A DNA stretch of 64,000 bases, taken from positions 930,001-994,000 of the forward strand of contig NZ_CP150207.1 in assembly GCF_037969765.1 (NCBI RefSeq), written 5' to 3'. Both the position numbers and the translations under genes were made by a program. The stretch comes from Paenibacillus sp. FSL W8-0186 (GTDB lineage Bacteria > Bacillota > Bacilli > Paenibacillales > Paenibacillaceae). The notes below the pieces were generated by a model that made no database searches, was not told the origin of the DNA, and was given only the letters and a program-made list of their open reading frames with translations. This document shows, one piece after another, positions 24,166-32,123 of this stretch; positions within the stretch are counted from its first letter, which is position 1; each line of letters begins with the position of its first letter.

Positions 24166-26040
24166 TTATTCTGCAGGAACGTCTGGTAGCTGACGCACGT
24201 AGCTGTCGGACAGATGCAGCAGCTGCAGCGCGCGGTCATACTCTTTTTGCGTAGATAAATTTTGCGCAGCCTGAGATCCGTTACCGTCATAAGGGAAATG
24301 GATTCCGTCCTGATACTCGATGCCTGGCACGAACAAAGCTTTATCATTCAGGAATGACCCGGAAGGCAAATAGTAGCGCTGCGGCAAAAGGTTATAGGTC
24401 TGGTTAAACAGATCCTGGCCAAAATGGATATGCTGGTTCAGTGATAGGCCGAGCAGATTCGCCAAGGTTGGCAATACGTCGACCTGACCGCCGATCGTAT
24501 TGACGACTGCCGGCTCGGAAACGTTAGGCGCCGAAATGATCAGCGGAATGTTAATCATGTCGATATAGCTGTATTCTTTGCCGTAGATTTCCTTCATCAG
24601 TTCCAGGCCTTGTTTGTCCAGGGAGTACATCGGCAGCCCGAGATGGTCGCCATAAATGATAACGATGCTGTCGTCCCAGATGCCCCGCTGCTTCAGATCG
24701 TCGATAAATTCGCCCAACGCTCGATCTGCGTAATTTTGCGCCTGAATATAGTCGCCGACCATGTTGTCCTGATACCGTTCAGGGAGCGGGAATAAGCGCT
24801 TCTCCTCCGGCAGGGTGAACGGATGGTGTGCGGTCATGGAGATCACCTGAGCGTAAAACGGACGATCTGCATCATGCATTTTTTGAATTTCATCGGCTGT
24901 TTTCTTGTACAGCACATCATCGGATGGGCCGAAGAAGACCGTATCCTCGCTTCCGAAGAACGTTTTATCATAGAAGCGGTCAAATCCGAGCGCTTCGTAC
25001 AACGCACGGCGGTTCCAGAAGTCAACTACATTCGTATGGAAGGTGGCCGTATCGTAGCCCTGGTCTTTCAGCAGCTTCGGCAGACTTGGGAGCTGTTTGT
25101 AGGCGTAATTCTGCGTAGCCGCTTCGTTGTAAGGAATATAGAAGGACGTGTTCACCACGAATTCGGCATCAGAAGTGTTGCCTTGCCCGACCATTTGATA
25201 GAAATGCTTGAAATAAGTATTTTCCTTGGCGAGCTTGTTCATCGTTGGAGTCACTTCCCGGCCGCCCAGCTTGAAATCGATCAGGAAATTCTGGAACGAT
25301 TCCATTTGAATGATGATCACATTCTTGCCCTGGGCTGCCCCAAAATGAGCAGGCTCCGCAACCGGAGCGGTAACGCCCTTAATCTGATCGATTTTGGCTT
25401 GCGTAATTTCTTTCTTATCGGTGAGCTCGGAATCCTTGCTTTTGAAAATCACGTAGGTTTCGTAATTAAGAATTCCCATTTGCTCGGCCTGCTTGATTTC
25501 GTTCATGCTGGCTCGATTCGGCCAAATATTAAAGATGCAAAGCGCAAAGGAGACGGCAAAAATAACGGCTGCCACACTTCCCCGGACCCGGCCCAGGTTG
25601 AAGAAGCTTTTGAGCTTGTGGGCGCGTTTTTTGCGCATCAGCCAGAAACCAAGCAGTACGATGTCAAGGAAAATAAACAGATAATAAGGGTCAAGCAAGG
25701 AGAATACGCTGTTCTTGACCGCGGTGACCTGATTGACCTGCTGCAGCGCGTGATAAGTAACCAATACGCCGTAATATTTGTAGTACATAATCGCCGCGAA
25801 CAGAACGGCCGTAATCACGAAATTAACGGCGAGATAAATCCCGATTTTGCGCTTGGACGAGAACCATTCGATCAGCATGAACGCAACCCAAATAAACGGG
25901 ATTTCCTTCAGCAGCGGCCCCCAGGGCTGTACCCCGTCGAAGATGGCGAGCCAAGCAATATAGATTTTCAAAATCATGATAACGGAGAAAAAAACAAACG
26001 GCTTCGTATGGATTCGACGAATGCGATGTACTAAGGACAC
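24166..26040 (-). CDS. LtaS-type lipoteichoic acid synthase / sulfatase-fold membrane enzyme
   Basis: 624 aa: five N-terminal membrane helices and a large extracellular sulfatase-fold domain (about residues 215-600). The catalytic threonine lies in GNTSDAEFVV, metal ligands in VIIIQMESFQNF, YGDHLGLP and MTAHHPF. LtaS transfers glycerol phosphate from phosphatidylglycerol to growing lipoteichoic acid. Bacillus has several paralogues (LtaS, YqgS, YfnI, YvgJ), and which one this corresponds to cannot be decided here. GGAAGG precedes the start on the minus strand. Confidence 0.92.
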   Translation of the reverse strand: MSLVHRIRRIHTKPFVFFSVIMILKIYIAWLAIFDGVQPWGPLLKEIPFIWVAFMLIEWFSSKRKIGIYLAVNFVITAVLFAAIMYYKYYGVLVTYHALQQVNQVTAVKNSVFSLLDPYYLFIFLDIVLLGFWLMRKKRAHKLKSFFNLGRVRGSVAAVIFAVSFALCIFNIWPNRASMNEIKQAEQMGILNYETYVIFKSKDSELTDKKEITQAKIDQIKGVTAPVAEPAHFGAAQGKNVIIIQMESFQNFLIDFKLGGREVTPTMNKLAKENTYFKHFYQMVGQGNTSDAEFVVNTSFYIPYNEAATQNYAYKQLPSLPKLLKDQGYDTATFHTNVVDFWNRRALYEALGFDRFYDKTFFGSEDTVFFGPSDDVLYKKTADEIQKMHDADRPFYAQVISMTAHHPFTLPEEKRLFPLPERYQDNMVGDYIQAQNYADRALGEFIDDLKQRGIWDDSIVIIYGDHLGLPMYSLDKQGLELMKEIYGKEYSYIDMINIPLIISAPNVSEPAVVNTIGGQVDVLPTLANLLGLSLNQHIHFGQDLFNQTYNLLPQRYYLPSGSFLNDKALFVPGIEYQDGIHFPYDGNGSQAAQNLSTQKEYDRALQLLHLSDSYVRQLPDVPAE

Positions 26041-26104
26041 CTTGTTCCCTTCCTTTCAAAATATAGACGGAAGTGCAAGTCGGCTGCATGCCGATTACAA
26101 TCCG

Positions 26105-26135
26105 TTAACATAGTGTATAAATACTTTAATATAAT
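26105..26135 (+). promoter_or_regulatory. Candidate promoter of the MutS2-like leader
   Basis: A perfect TATAAT (26130-26135) with TTAACA at 26105-26110; the 19-base spacing is long. It would start transcription about 18 bases before the first upstream ORF. Confidence 0.4.
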
Positions 26136-26159
26136 ACCTCATATTACAGGGAGATGAAA

Positions 26160-26186
26160 ATGTCGCTGAAAGCGGCTGGTCATTGA
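26160..26186 (+). CDS. Upstream ORF 1 in the MutS2-like leader (8 aa)
   Basis: ATG-to-TGA frame encoding MSLKAAGH, with CAGGGAG a few bases upstream. It may be a leader peptide; its length alone gives no coding evidence. Confidence 0.35.
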   Translation: MSLKAAGH

Positions 26187-26242
26187 CTACGGGCCGTAAT
26201 AGCTGGTAAATTAGAATTAACCTCGCAAAAGGAGAGATTTTG

Positions 26243-26266
26243 ATGTTGGTGGCCGTTCTTAACTAA
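26243..26266 (+). CDS. Upstream ORF 2 in the MutS2-like leader (7 aa, MLVAVLN)
   Basis: ATG 26243 lies six bases after AAAAGGAGAG, an excellent ribosome site. The frame encodes MLVAVLN and stops at 26266. Its last four codons, including the stop, are exactly the 5' arm of the 12-bp stem GTTCTTAACTAA/TTAGTTAAGAAC. A ribosome stalled here would melt that stem, as in leader-peptide attenuators of antibiotic-resistance genes. Inferred regulatory leader peptide. Confidence 0.6.
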   Translation: MLVAVLN

Positions 26267-26370
26267 TAAATTCCATATGGACTGTAATCGAACGGAAGAA
26301 GTGCCGTTGCTGTCGCAGCGTGCGCCAGGTTTCGTGCACCCAAATTGCAGTCTGGTATTTAGTTAAGAAC
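26255..26370 (+). ncRNA. Structured leader RNA with long-range stem
   Basis: Perfect 12-bp arms (26255-26266 and 26359-26370) enclose a 92-base loop that can form three small hairpins: AACGG/CCGTT, GCTG/CAGC and GTGC/GCAC. No known riboswitch core was recognised. Two intrinsic terminators follow before the MutS2-like gene. Confidence 0.55.
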
Positions 26371-26423
26371 ACGCAGGACATCATACAGCGCCTTTTTGCT
26401 GTTTGTATCTATCGAGGATGAAT

Positions 26424-26452
26424 CCCGTGCTGTAGTTCAGCGCGGTTTTTTT
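26424..26452 (+). terminator. First leader terminator before the MutS2-like gene
   Basis: CCGTGCTG pairs with CAGCGCGG around a short loop and is followed by TTTTTTTG. It sits upstream of the coding sequence, as an attenuator. Confidence 0.7.
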
Positions 26453-26482
26453 GTTTTCGGAAGGTATAGCAGCGAGGAATCA

Positions 26483-26528
26483 AGGGCTAAGGATGCGCTA
26501 TGTGCATTCTTACGCCCTTTTTTTGTTG
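26483..26528 (+). terminator. Second leader terminator before the MutS2-like gene
   Basis: AGGGCTAAGGATGC pairs with GCATTCTTACGCCCT, followed by a run of seven T, only 39 bases before the start codon. Confidence 0.75.
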
Positions 26529-26566
26529 TGCAAATCATGAACGGGAAAGAAACGGAGGTTGACACA

Positions 26567-28615
26567 ATGGTGGAACAATTTACACTCGGCATGCTGGAAT
26601 ACGAGAGCATTAAGGAGGAAATGGCCAGCTACGCGGTCTCCTATGAAGGGCGGCTGCGCATTCAAAAGCTGGTTCCGATGGAACGGAGAGCGCAAATCGA
26701 GCAGGCGATCGAGGAGACGGCGGAAGCCAAGGAGCTGCTCTTGACGGGGGCAAGCGTTCCGCTGCCTTCGCTGGAGGGCATTGATACGGTCATGTCCTTG
26801 CTCGGTACAGGTTATCTGTTCACGGAGAAGGATTTTACCGCGATTCAGACGTTTCTGCACAGTTGCGGCCAGCTCAAGAAGTACATGGCCTCCAAAGGAG
26901 CGCTCGCGCCGCGGATTGGCTTATATGCCGCTTCACTGTATGAGATGGCCCAGCTTCAGCAGGAAATACTGCGCTGCATCCGCCATGGCGCCATTCTCGA
27001 TGGGGCGAGCCGCGACCTGGATCGAATTCGCCGGAGGATGGGAATGCTGAAAGAGAAAATCCAGAAGAAGCTGCAGGCGGTCATGTCCAGGCATGCTTCC
27101 ATTTTGCAAGAAAATCTGGTCAGCATGCGGGGCGGACGGTATGTGATCCCTGTAAAGAAGGATTACTACAAGCAGGTCAAGGGAAGGACGCTGGATCAAT
27201 CTACGAGCGGGCAGACAGTGTTCGTGGAGCCGGATGAAGTCGCATCGCTGCAGGCCGAGCTGGAGGTGCTGGCAGGAGACGAGGCGCGTGAGGAAGCGAA
27301 AATACTGGGATATTTGACAGAGCTTGTAGAGAGAGGGGCCCACGAACTGTCGCAAAATATTGAGATCACGGGGACGTATGACTTCATTTTCGCCAAAGCG
27401 AAATATGCCGTTGCCATCGGGGGGACGGCGGTTCGGATCAGTGAAAATGGAGCCAGCAGAATTACCGGAGCCCGGCATCCGCATCTGCTCAAAACGATGG
27501 TTCCCCTGGATCTGGAAATCGGCTCTGCCTACAGGACGCTTATTATTACCGGTCCGAACACGGGCGGCAAAACCGTGGTGCTGAAAACCTTCGGTCTGCT
27601 CGCATTAATGGTGCAATCGGGCCTGCTTGTCCCTGTGAATGCCAATAGCAGCTTTGCCATTTACAACCGCATTATGGCTGTGATCGGCGATGGCCAAAAT
27701 TTAGAGCAGTCCTTAAGCACCTTCTCCGCGCAAATCCGCAGTCTCGTCCATATGATACAAGAAGCGGGTCCGGATGCGCTGCTGCTGATCGATGAGCTGG
27801 CCGCGGGAACCGACCCTGGAGAGGGCATCGCTTTATCGGTGGCGATTCTTGAGGAGCTTAGCCGCAGGGGGGCGACTGTCCTGGTTACGACGCATTTTAA
27901 CGAGCTGAAGACGTTCGCTTCGCATACAGAAGGCTTCCAGAATGCGCGAATGGAATTTGACCCGGAGACACTGATGCCGCTGTATCGCCTGACGATTGGC
28001 CAGGCGGGACAGAGCTATGCGATCGAAATCGCCAGCAACCTCGGAATCTATTCCGGCATTATTGAGCGTGCAAGGGAAATGGCGGCTCGGCAGGGTGGCG
28101 CTGCATCAGCTGGGGAATTGCTAGATGGACAGGAATACCGGCCGTGTAACAAAAATATAAAGAGAGAATCCGAAGCAGAGATAGAGCACCTTGAGGACGG
28201 GTATACGAATTTTGAAGCAGCAGAAGAGGAAGACCGGCGCGAGACAAATGACGGATATGCGGAAAAAAGTCGTAGCGCAATTGGCAAATTCTCCTCAGAT
28301 GAAACCGCTGCTGAAGAACCGCAACGCCCCGTGTTTGAAGTTGGGGACGCTGTGTGGGTTACCGCATACGGTAAAATTGGCATCGTCTTCGCAGCAGAGG
28401 ATAGCCGGGGACAGGTCGGCGTCATGATTCAAAAGCAGAAGTGCAAAGTGAACAGGAAGCGCCTGAAGCCGTATATCAAGAAGGAGGAGCTGTATCCGGA
28501 AGACTATGATATGGATATTGTCTTTGAGACGAAGGAGAACAGGAAGAAAAGCAAACTGATGCGGAAGAGGCATGTGGAGGGACTGGAGATTGTCCGCCGG
28601 CCGGAGGATGATTAA
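26567..28615 (+). CDS. MutS2-like ATPase lacking the Smr domain
   Basis: About 682 aa. After an N-terminal helical core come the MutS-family ATPase motifs: Walker A GPNTGGKT, LEQSLSTFSAQIRSL, Walker B LLLIDELAAGTDPGEG and TTHFNELKTFA. After about residue 520 there is a charged linker, then a KOW-like strand-rich segment (VGDAVWVTAYGKIGIVF), but no C-terminal Smr endonuclease domain; full-length B. subtilis MutS2 is about 785 aa. MutS2 in Bacillus acts on collided and stalled ribosomes. ATG 26567 follows AACGGAGGTTGACACA; an open frame extends upstream to 26396 but crosses a terminator. Confidence 0.9.
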   Translation: MVEQFTLGMLEYESIKEEMASYAVSYEGRLRIQKLVPMERRAQIEQAIEETAEAKELLLTGASVPLPSLEGIDTVMSLLGTGYLFTEKDFTAIQTFLHSCGQLKKYMASKGALAPRIGLYAASLYEMAQLQQEILRCIRHGAILDGASRDLDRIRRRMGMLKEKIQKKLQAVMSRHASILQENLVSMRGGRYVIPVKKDYYKQVKGRTLDQSTSGQTVFVEPDEVASLQAELEVLAGDEAREEAKILGYLTELVERGAHELSQNIEITGTYDFIFAKAKYAVAIGGTAVRISENGASRITGARHPHLLKTMVPLDLEIGSAYRTLIITGPNTGGKTVVLKTFGLLALMVQSGLLVPVNANSSFAIYNRIMAVIGDGQNLEQSLSTFSAQIRSLVHMIQEAGPDALLLIDELAAGTDPGEGIALSVAILEELSRRGATVLVTTHFNELKTFASHTEGFQNARMEFDPETLMPLYRLTIGQAGQSYAIEIASNLGIYSGIIERAREMAARQGGAASAGELLDGQEYRPCNKNIKRESEAEIEHLEDGYTNFEAAEEEDRRETNDGYAEKSRSAIGKFSSDETAAEEPQRPVFEVGDAVWVTAYGKIGIVFAAEDSRGQVGVMIQKQKCKVNRKRLKPYIKKEELYPEDYDMDIVFETKENRKKSKLMRKRHVEGLEIVRRPEDD

Positions 28616-28644
28616 CGATTCAAACATAGGGTATTGAAATTGAA

Positions 28645-28680
28645 AGGCCAGGGGATGATGCTTCCCCTGGCCTCCTTCGT
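28645..28680 (+). terminator. Possible terminator after the MutS2-like gene
   Basis: GGCCAGGGG and CCCCTGGCC form a perfect 9-bp hairpin; the T tract behind it is weak (TCCTTCGTCTCC). Confidence 0.55.
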
Positions 28681-28785
28681 CTCCTAAAGATCGACAAATA
28701 CTGTTAATATTTTTCTATTTTTCAATATATGTTTTTTGTCATCATGAGTTATGATGGTGTAGACCAGTAGAGAGAAGGTGAACTT

Positions 28786-29073
28786 ATGGCTTACGAGGCA
28801 CTGAAGAGCATGGGCCGGACCACCAATCGCCCCAAAGTCAGCGGGGAACTGATGGACACCATCGAGCACCTGCGAGCGGAGTTAATGAATGCTGCTGGAA
28901 ATAGCAATTTTAGCAGTGAAGCGGTGCTGGAATTAAGCCAGCGCCTCGATAAATATATCGTACAAGCTCAGAATCAAATGCTTGGCAGACAAGATTTTGC
29001 GGCTGGAGTAGCCAGCGCTTCGCGGATAAAGGAATGCACTTCCTCCGAATACCGTTTCGGATCGACGCTGTAG
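28786..29073 (+). CDS. Spo0E-like aspartyl-phosphate phosphatase
   Basis: 95 aa. The Spo0E family motif LSQRLDKYIVQAQ is at about residues 49-61, preceded by a helix (ELMDTIEHLRAELMNAA). Members dephosphorylate Spo0A~P and delay sporulation. GAGAAGGTGAACTT precedes the ATG. The last 33 codons run antisense over the 3' end of the hydrolase gene on the minus strand. The tail after the motif (SRIKECTSSEYRFGS) is not conserved-looking and may be an extension created by loss of an earlier stop. Confidence 0.82.
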   Translation: MAYEALKSMGRTTNRPKVSGELMDTIEHLRAELMNAAGNSNFSSEAVLELSQRLDKYIVQAQNQMLGRQDFAAGVASASRIKECTSSEYRFGSTL

Positions 29074-29921
29074 GCGTCCGCATGCACTGCTCCATCCACA
29101 AGCAGCAATCTTTTGGGCTCCGGCTTATGTTCATAGAGATCTTTACTCATGTGGGTAGGTACATACCGGTCTTCCGTACCATGCACGAACATAACGGGTA
29201 GAGAGCTTTGCTCAACCGCTTTAAGCGGACTTACCTGTTTTAACCTAAACCCCGCCTTCCGTTCCAGCTGCCTGTCAATCAGGGAGAGGAGCGGGAAGGC
29301 GGGGATTTTGTTTAGTACCTGCAATTGATAGCGCATCAGCTCCGTTAAATCGGAGTATGGACAATCCGCGATTACGAATTTGACGTTGGGATGCGCAATG
29401 GAGAGATACTCCAGAACGGTACCTCCGCCGAAGGATTGGCCGTGCAGTCCGATCGTAATGTCGCGGCCGTAATGGTCCAGCAGCCAGTTGACCCAGGTCT
29501 GCACATCGTATTTTTCGTGGTATCCATAGGTGGTGTATGTTCCCTCGCTGTTGCCGTGCCGGCGCTGGTCAATGAGGAGGACGTTGAAGCCCTCCTGTTG
29601 GAACATGTCCACGTACTGCGCAGATACATGCGAAGATACGGTGTAGCCATGGACGATAATCACCCATTTTTTCGAATCAGGATCGGTGTCTAGAACGTAG
29701 CCGCTCAAGGAAAGCCCGTCTTGAGAGGTGACTTTCACTTCCTTTTTGTCGAGGGTTTCAAAACGCTCCCGCGAATAAATTCCTGTCTTCTCCAGGTAAT
29801 CAAATATATTCTCGTATGTCTGCAATTTCATCTGCGTAATTTGGCGAAAGCCAAACCGCGTCAAGAAACTGGCAGCCAGTATAACTACCAGTACAATAGC
29901 GACTAATACGGTGTAAACCAT
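28974..29921 (-). CDS. Membrane-anchored alpha/beta hydrolase
   Basis: 315 aa with an N-terminal membrane helix (MVYTVLVAIVLVVILAASFL) and an alpha/beta hydrolase domain. Oxyanion region IIVHGYTVSS, nucleophile elbow GQSFGG (Ser at about residue 166), acid in FVHGTEDRYVP and catalytic His in GAVHADAYS are all present. The closest family type is the S9-like YqkD/DUF hydrolases; the substrate is unknown. Strand-opposed overlap of 100 bases with the Spo0E-like gene. Confidence 0.9.
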   Translation of the reverse strand: MVYTVLVAIVLVVILAASFLTRFGFRQITQMKLQTYENIFDYLEKTGIYSRERFETLDKKEVKVTSQDGLSLSGYVLDTDPDSKKWVIIVHGYTVSSHVSAQYVDMFQQEGFNVLLIDQRRHGNSEGTYTTYGYHEKYDVQTWVNWLLDHYGRDITIGLHGQSFGGGTVLEYLSIAHPNVKFVIADCPYSDLTELMRYQLQVLNKIPAFPLLSLIDRQLERKAGFRLKQVSPLKAVEQSSLPVMFVHGTEDRYVPTHMSKDLYEHKPEPKRLLLVDGAVHADAYSVDPKRYSEEVHSFIREALATPAAKSCLPSI

Positions 29922-30105
29922 GTGCAGGTATCCTCCTATAATCCTTCCAGTTTTATCTCTTTGTCACTATAGTATCACCGAAACGAGGCCAAGAAAATCG
30001 AAGAAGCTCCAAAAATTTTACAAAGGATATGGGGAATAAAATATCTTTGACTCGTCATCCCTGTTTGTGATTAGCTATATACGGGTCACTAAAGGAGGGT
30101 TACGG

Positions 30106-30681
30106 ATGTACAGATGCGGGGGGCATATCCCTGTCATTGAAAGCGAAAGGCTTCGCCTGAGAAGGATGGAGCAGTCGGATGCGGAGCGGATGTTCCTATT
30201 CTGGAGCGATCCTGAGGTCGTTAAATACATGAACGTTCCGCCATTTGCTTCGGTGGAGGATACTCTGGAAATGATTCAACTGCTTAACGGGCTGTCGGAA
30301 AGCGAGGACACCTTGCGCTGGGGAATCGAACTGAAGGAGGAAGGACAGTTGATTGGCAGCTGCGGTTTTAACGTTTGGGAGCTGTCAGGGGCTTACCGCG
30401 GTGAAATCGGATATGATCTCGGCCGCGAATATTGGGGATTTGGCTACATGTCCGAAGCGATGCGGATGATGCTGTCATACGGCTATCAGACGATAGGCCT
30501 GAATAGGATCGAAGCGCTGGTGGATCCGCGCAATGCCGCTTCCAAAAGACTGCTGCAAGCCTTTGATTTCACTGAGGAAGGTCTGCTGCGGCAGTACCAG
30601 AAAACGGAGGAAGGGTTCGTGGATCTATTGATGTTCTCGCTGCTTAGGCAGGAATACTATTCAGGAGGGAAAGCATGGTGA
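30106..30681 (+). CDS. GNAT N-acetyltransferase, RimJ/RimL type
   Basis: About 191 aa. It begins IESERLRLRRMEQSDAERMF, the typical RimJ/RimL opening, and contains EIGYDLGREYWGFGYMSEAM (acetyl-CoA loop region) and NRIEALVDPRNAASKRLL. It acetylates an amine, perhaps a ribosomal protein or small molecule. ATG 30106 is chosen with AAAGGAGGGTT upstream; the ATA/ATG-poor upstream frame back to 30067 has no ribosome site. It overlaps the following ECF T gene by seven bases. Confidence 0.92.
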   Translation: MYRCGGHIPVIESERLRLRRMEQSDAERMFLFWSDPEVVKYMNVPPFASVEDTLEMIQLLNGLSESEDTLRWGIELKEEGQLIGSCGFNVWELSGAYRGEIGYDLGREYWGFGYMSEAMRMMLSYGYQTIGLNRIEALVDPRNAASKRLLQAFDFTEEGLLRQYQKTEEGFVDLLMFSLLRQEYYSGGKAW

Positions 30682-31433
30682 AGCAGCATAACAGGGACAG
30701 CAAATTCCCGCTGCAGCGGCTCGATCCGCTTAGCAAGCTGGTCGCCCTGTTCTGCCTGGCGATTCTGGCGATGAGCATCGATCGGCCGCTTCCGCAGGCT
30801 GTAATGCTGCTGCTCGTACTGGCGGCGGCTTTAGCTGGAGCGGGCATGAATGCTGCGCGGCTTGGGCGGCGGGCCCTATTTATCGCCGGCTTCGGACTGC
30901 CGCTGTTTATACTAACCTCGATATCTGCGGCGGAAGGACAAGCCTATTTCAGTCTGGGGCCGATTCCGGTTACGGAAGGCGGGGTGCTGTATGGGGCGGC
31001 GATTACGCTGCGCATGATGGTTTTATTCCTCTCGTCGCTTATTTATATTGAATCCACCGACCCCAAGGATTTTATCGTCATTATGGCCCAGCGTCTAAAG
31101 CTGCCTTACCGCTTCCTGTTTGGCGTGTCGATGGCGCTTACGTTCCTGCCCCTGCTGGAGGCTGAGGCTAAAATTTCCGGGGCTGCACGCCGGATTCGCG
31201 GCGGACGTGCCCCTGCCGGTTTGTCGGAACGTATGCAAATGTGGCGCAGCCATTTGTTCTCGATCTTTGCCGGGGCGATTCGCCGTGTGCAGCAGACCGC
31301 CGGGGCAATGGATGGCAAGGGTTTTGGGGCCTATGGAAACCGCACGTATCTTCGTGAGGTGGAGATGGGGGTAAGCGGCTATGTCGTTTCCACAGCCAGC
31401 GTTGCAGCCCTGTTGATTCTGATGCTTGTTTAA
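30675..31433 (+). CDS. ECF transporter T component (EcfT/YkoC-like)
   Basis: Membrane energy-coupling subunit, 252 aa, with about five helices. The typical T-component features are LDPLSKLVALF near the N-terminus and, in the cytoplasmic coupling helices, AARRIRGGRAP and GAMDGKGFGAYGNRTY, matching the paired Ala-Arg-Gly-type motifs that contact the ATPases. It starts inside the GNAT gene and ends about 80 bases before the S gene, which has its own promoter. Confidence 0.9.
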   Translation: MVKQHNRDSKFPLQRLDPLSKLVALFCLAILAMSIDRPLPQAVMLLLVLAAALAGAGMNAARLGRRALFIAGFGLPLFILTSISAAEGQAYFSLGPIPVTEGGVLYGAAITLRMMVLFLSSLIYIESTDPKDFIVIMAQRLKLPYRFLFGVSMALTFLPLLEAEAKISGAARRIRGGRAPAGLSERMQMWRSHLFSIFAGAIRRVQQTAGAMDGKGFGAYGNRTYLREVEMGVSGYVVSTASVAALLILMLV

Positions 31434-31441
31434 AAAAGGTC

Positions 31442-31489
31442 TTGACGAATTTTGATTGTTAACCTAAATTCATGTATGTGGTTAACAAT
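31442..31489 (+). promoter_or_regulatory. Promoter inside a perfect BirA-type operator
   Basis: TTGACG (31442-31447) and TAAATT (31465-31470) are 17 bases apart. The inverted repeat ATTGTTAACC (31455-31464) / GGTTAACAAT (31480-31489), spaced by 15 bases, encloses the -10. It matches the known biotin-repressor box (TTGTTAACC-N14/15-GGTTAACAA) of Firmicutes and is placed to block RNA polymerase. No birA gene is in the window. Confidence 0.85.
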
Positions 31490-31512
31490 TAGAAAACGAG
31501 AGGAAGATTGCA

Positions 31513-32106
31513 GTGAACAAAGGGAATGCAGGAAGAACAGCCTTCGCCGCCTTTACGACGATGGATATCGTGCTCATGGCGATGCTGGCAGCTGCAAATG
31601 CGGTCATGACGGTATATTTGTCTCCCGTCAATCAGGCGCTGAATAGTATTGGAGGACCGGTGCTGACCTCCACAATAACCGGGCTATATATGATTTACGG
31701 GCTTCTTGCTTATTATATTATTCGTAAACCGGGAACCGCGGTCATTACATACAGCATCGGTGCGGTTGTTCAATCCTTCATGGGAACCGCCTACGGGATT
31801 GTTTCATGTTTTGCAGCTGCGGCCTGCTACATGGTTATTGCGGAGTTGATTTTCGCGATTTTCAAATACCGCAATTGGGGCTGGCCGGTGATGCTGCTGG
31901 CGGGGGGAGCGATGGTGCCGATTTGGTTTTTTGTCGCCGCGCAAATGTACGGATACACGAAGTGGGGAATGAATATTCTGCTGATCGCCCTCGTTGTCCG
32001 CACGCTTAGCGGCGTAGTGCTGTGCGGCTTGCTCACTAAGCTGTTGGGAGACGCCTTGGCTCGAAGCGGGTTGCTCCGGCGCTTTGCTGTTGCCAGCAAG
32101 GGCTGA
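31513..32106 (+). CDS. ECF transporter S component, YkoE family
   Basis: Substrate-binding membrane subunit, 197 aa, about five to six helices. The AYYIIRKPGTAVI and VVRTLSGVVLCGLLTKLLGD segments resemble YkoE of B. subtilis, whose relatives are tied to thiamine or its HMP moiety. Here, however, the gene is preceded by a BirA-type operator, so biotin or a biotin precursor is a competing substrate. AGAGGAAGATTGCA precedes the GTG/ATG start region; the listed start is GTG 31513. It overlaps the ATPase gene through TGATG. Confidence 0.88.
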   Translation: MNKGNAGRTAFAAFTTMDIVLMAMLAAANAVMTVYLSPVNQALNSIGGPVLTSTITGLYMIYGLLAYYIIRKPGTAVITYSIGAVVQSFMGTAYGIVSCFAAAACYMVIAELIFAIFKYRNWGWPVMLLAGGAMVPIWFFVAAQMYGYTKWGMNILLIALVVRTLSGVVLCGLLTKLLGDALARSGLLRRFAVASKG

Positions 32107-32123
32107 TGGAATTGGGGGCAGCG

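Noticed and set aside
26255..26370. A MITE or other mobile element with 12-bp terminal inverted repeats
   Set aside because: No target-site duplication flanks the arms and the 5' arm coincides with the end of a well-initiated uORF, which fits a leader RNA better.
26396..26566. N-terminal extension of the MutS2-like protein starting at 26396
   Set aside because: It would cross two intrinsic terminators and has no ribosome site; ATG 26567 has an ideal one.
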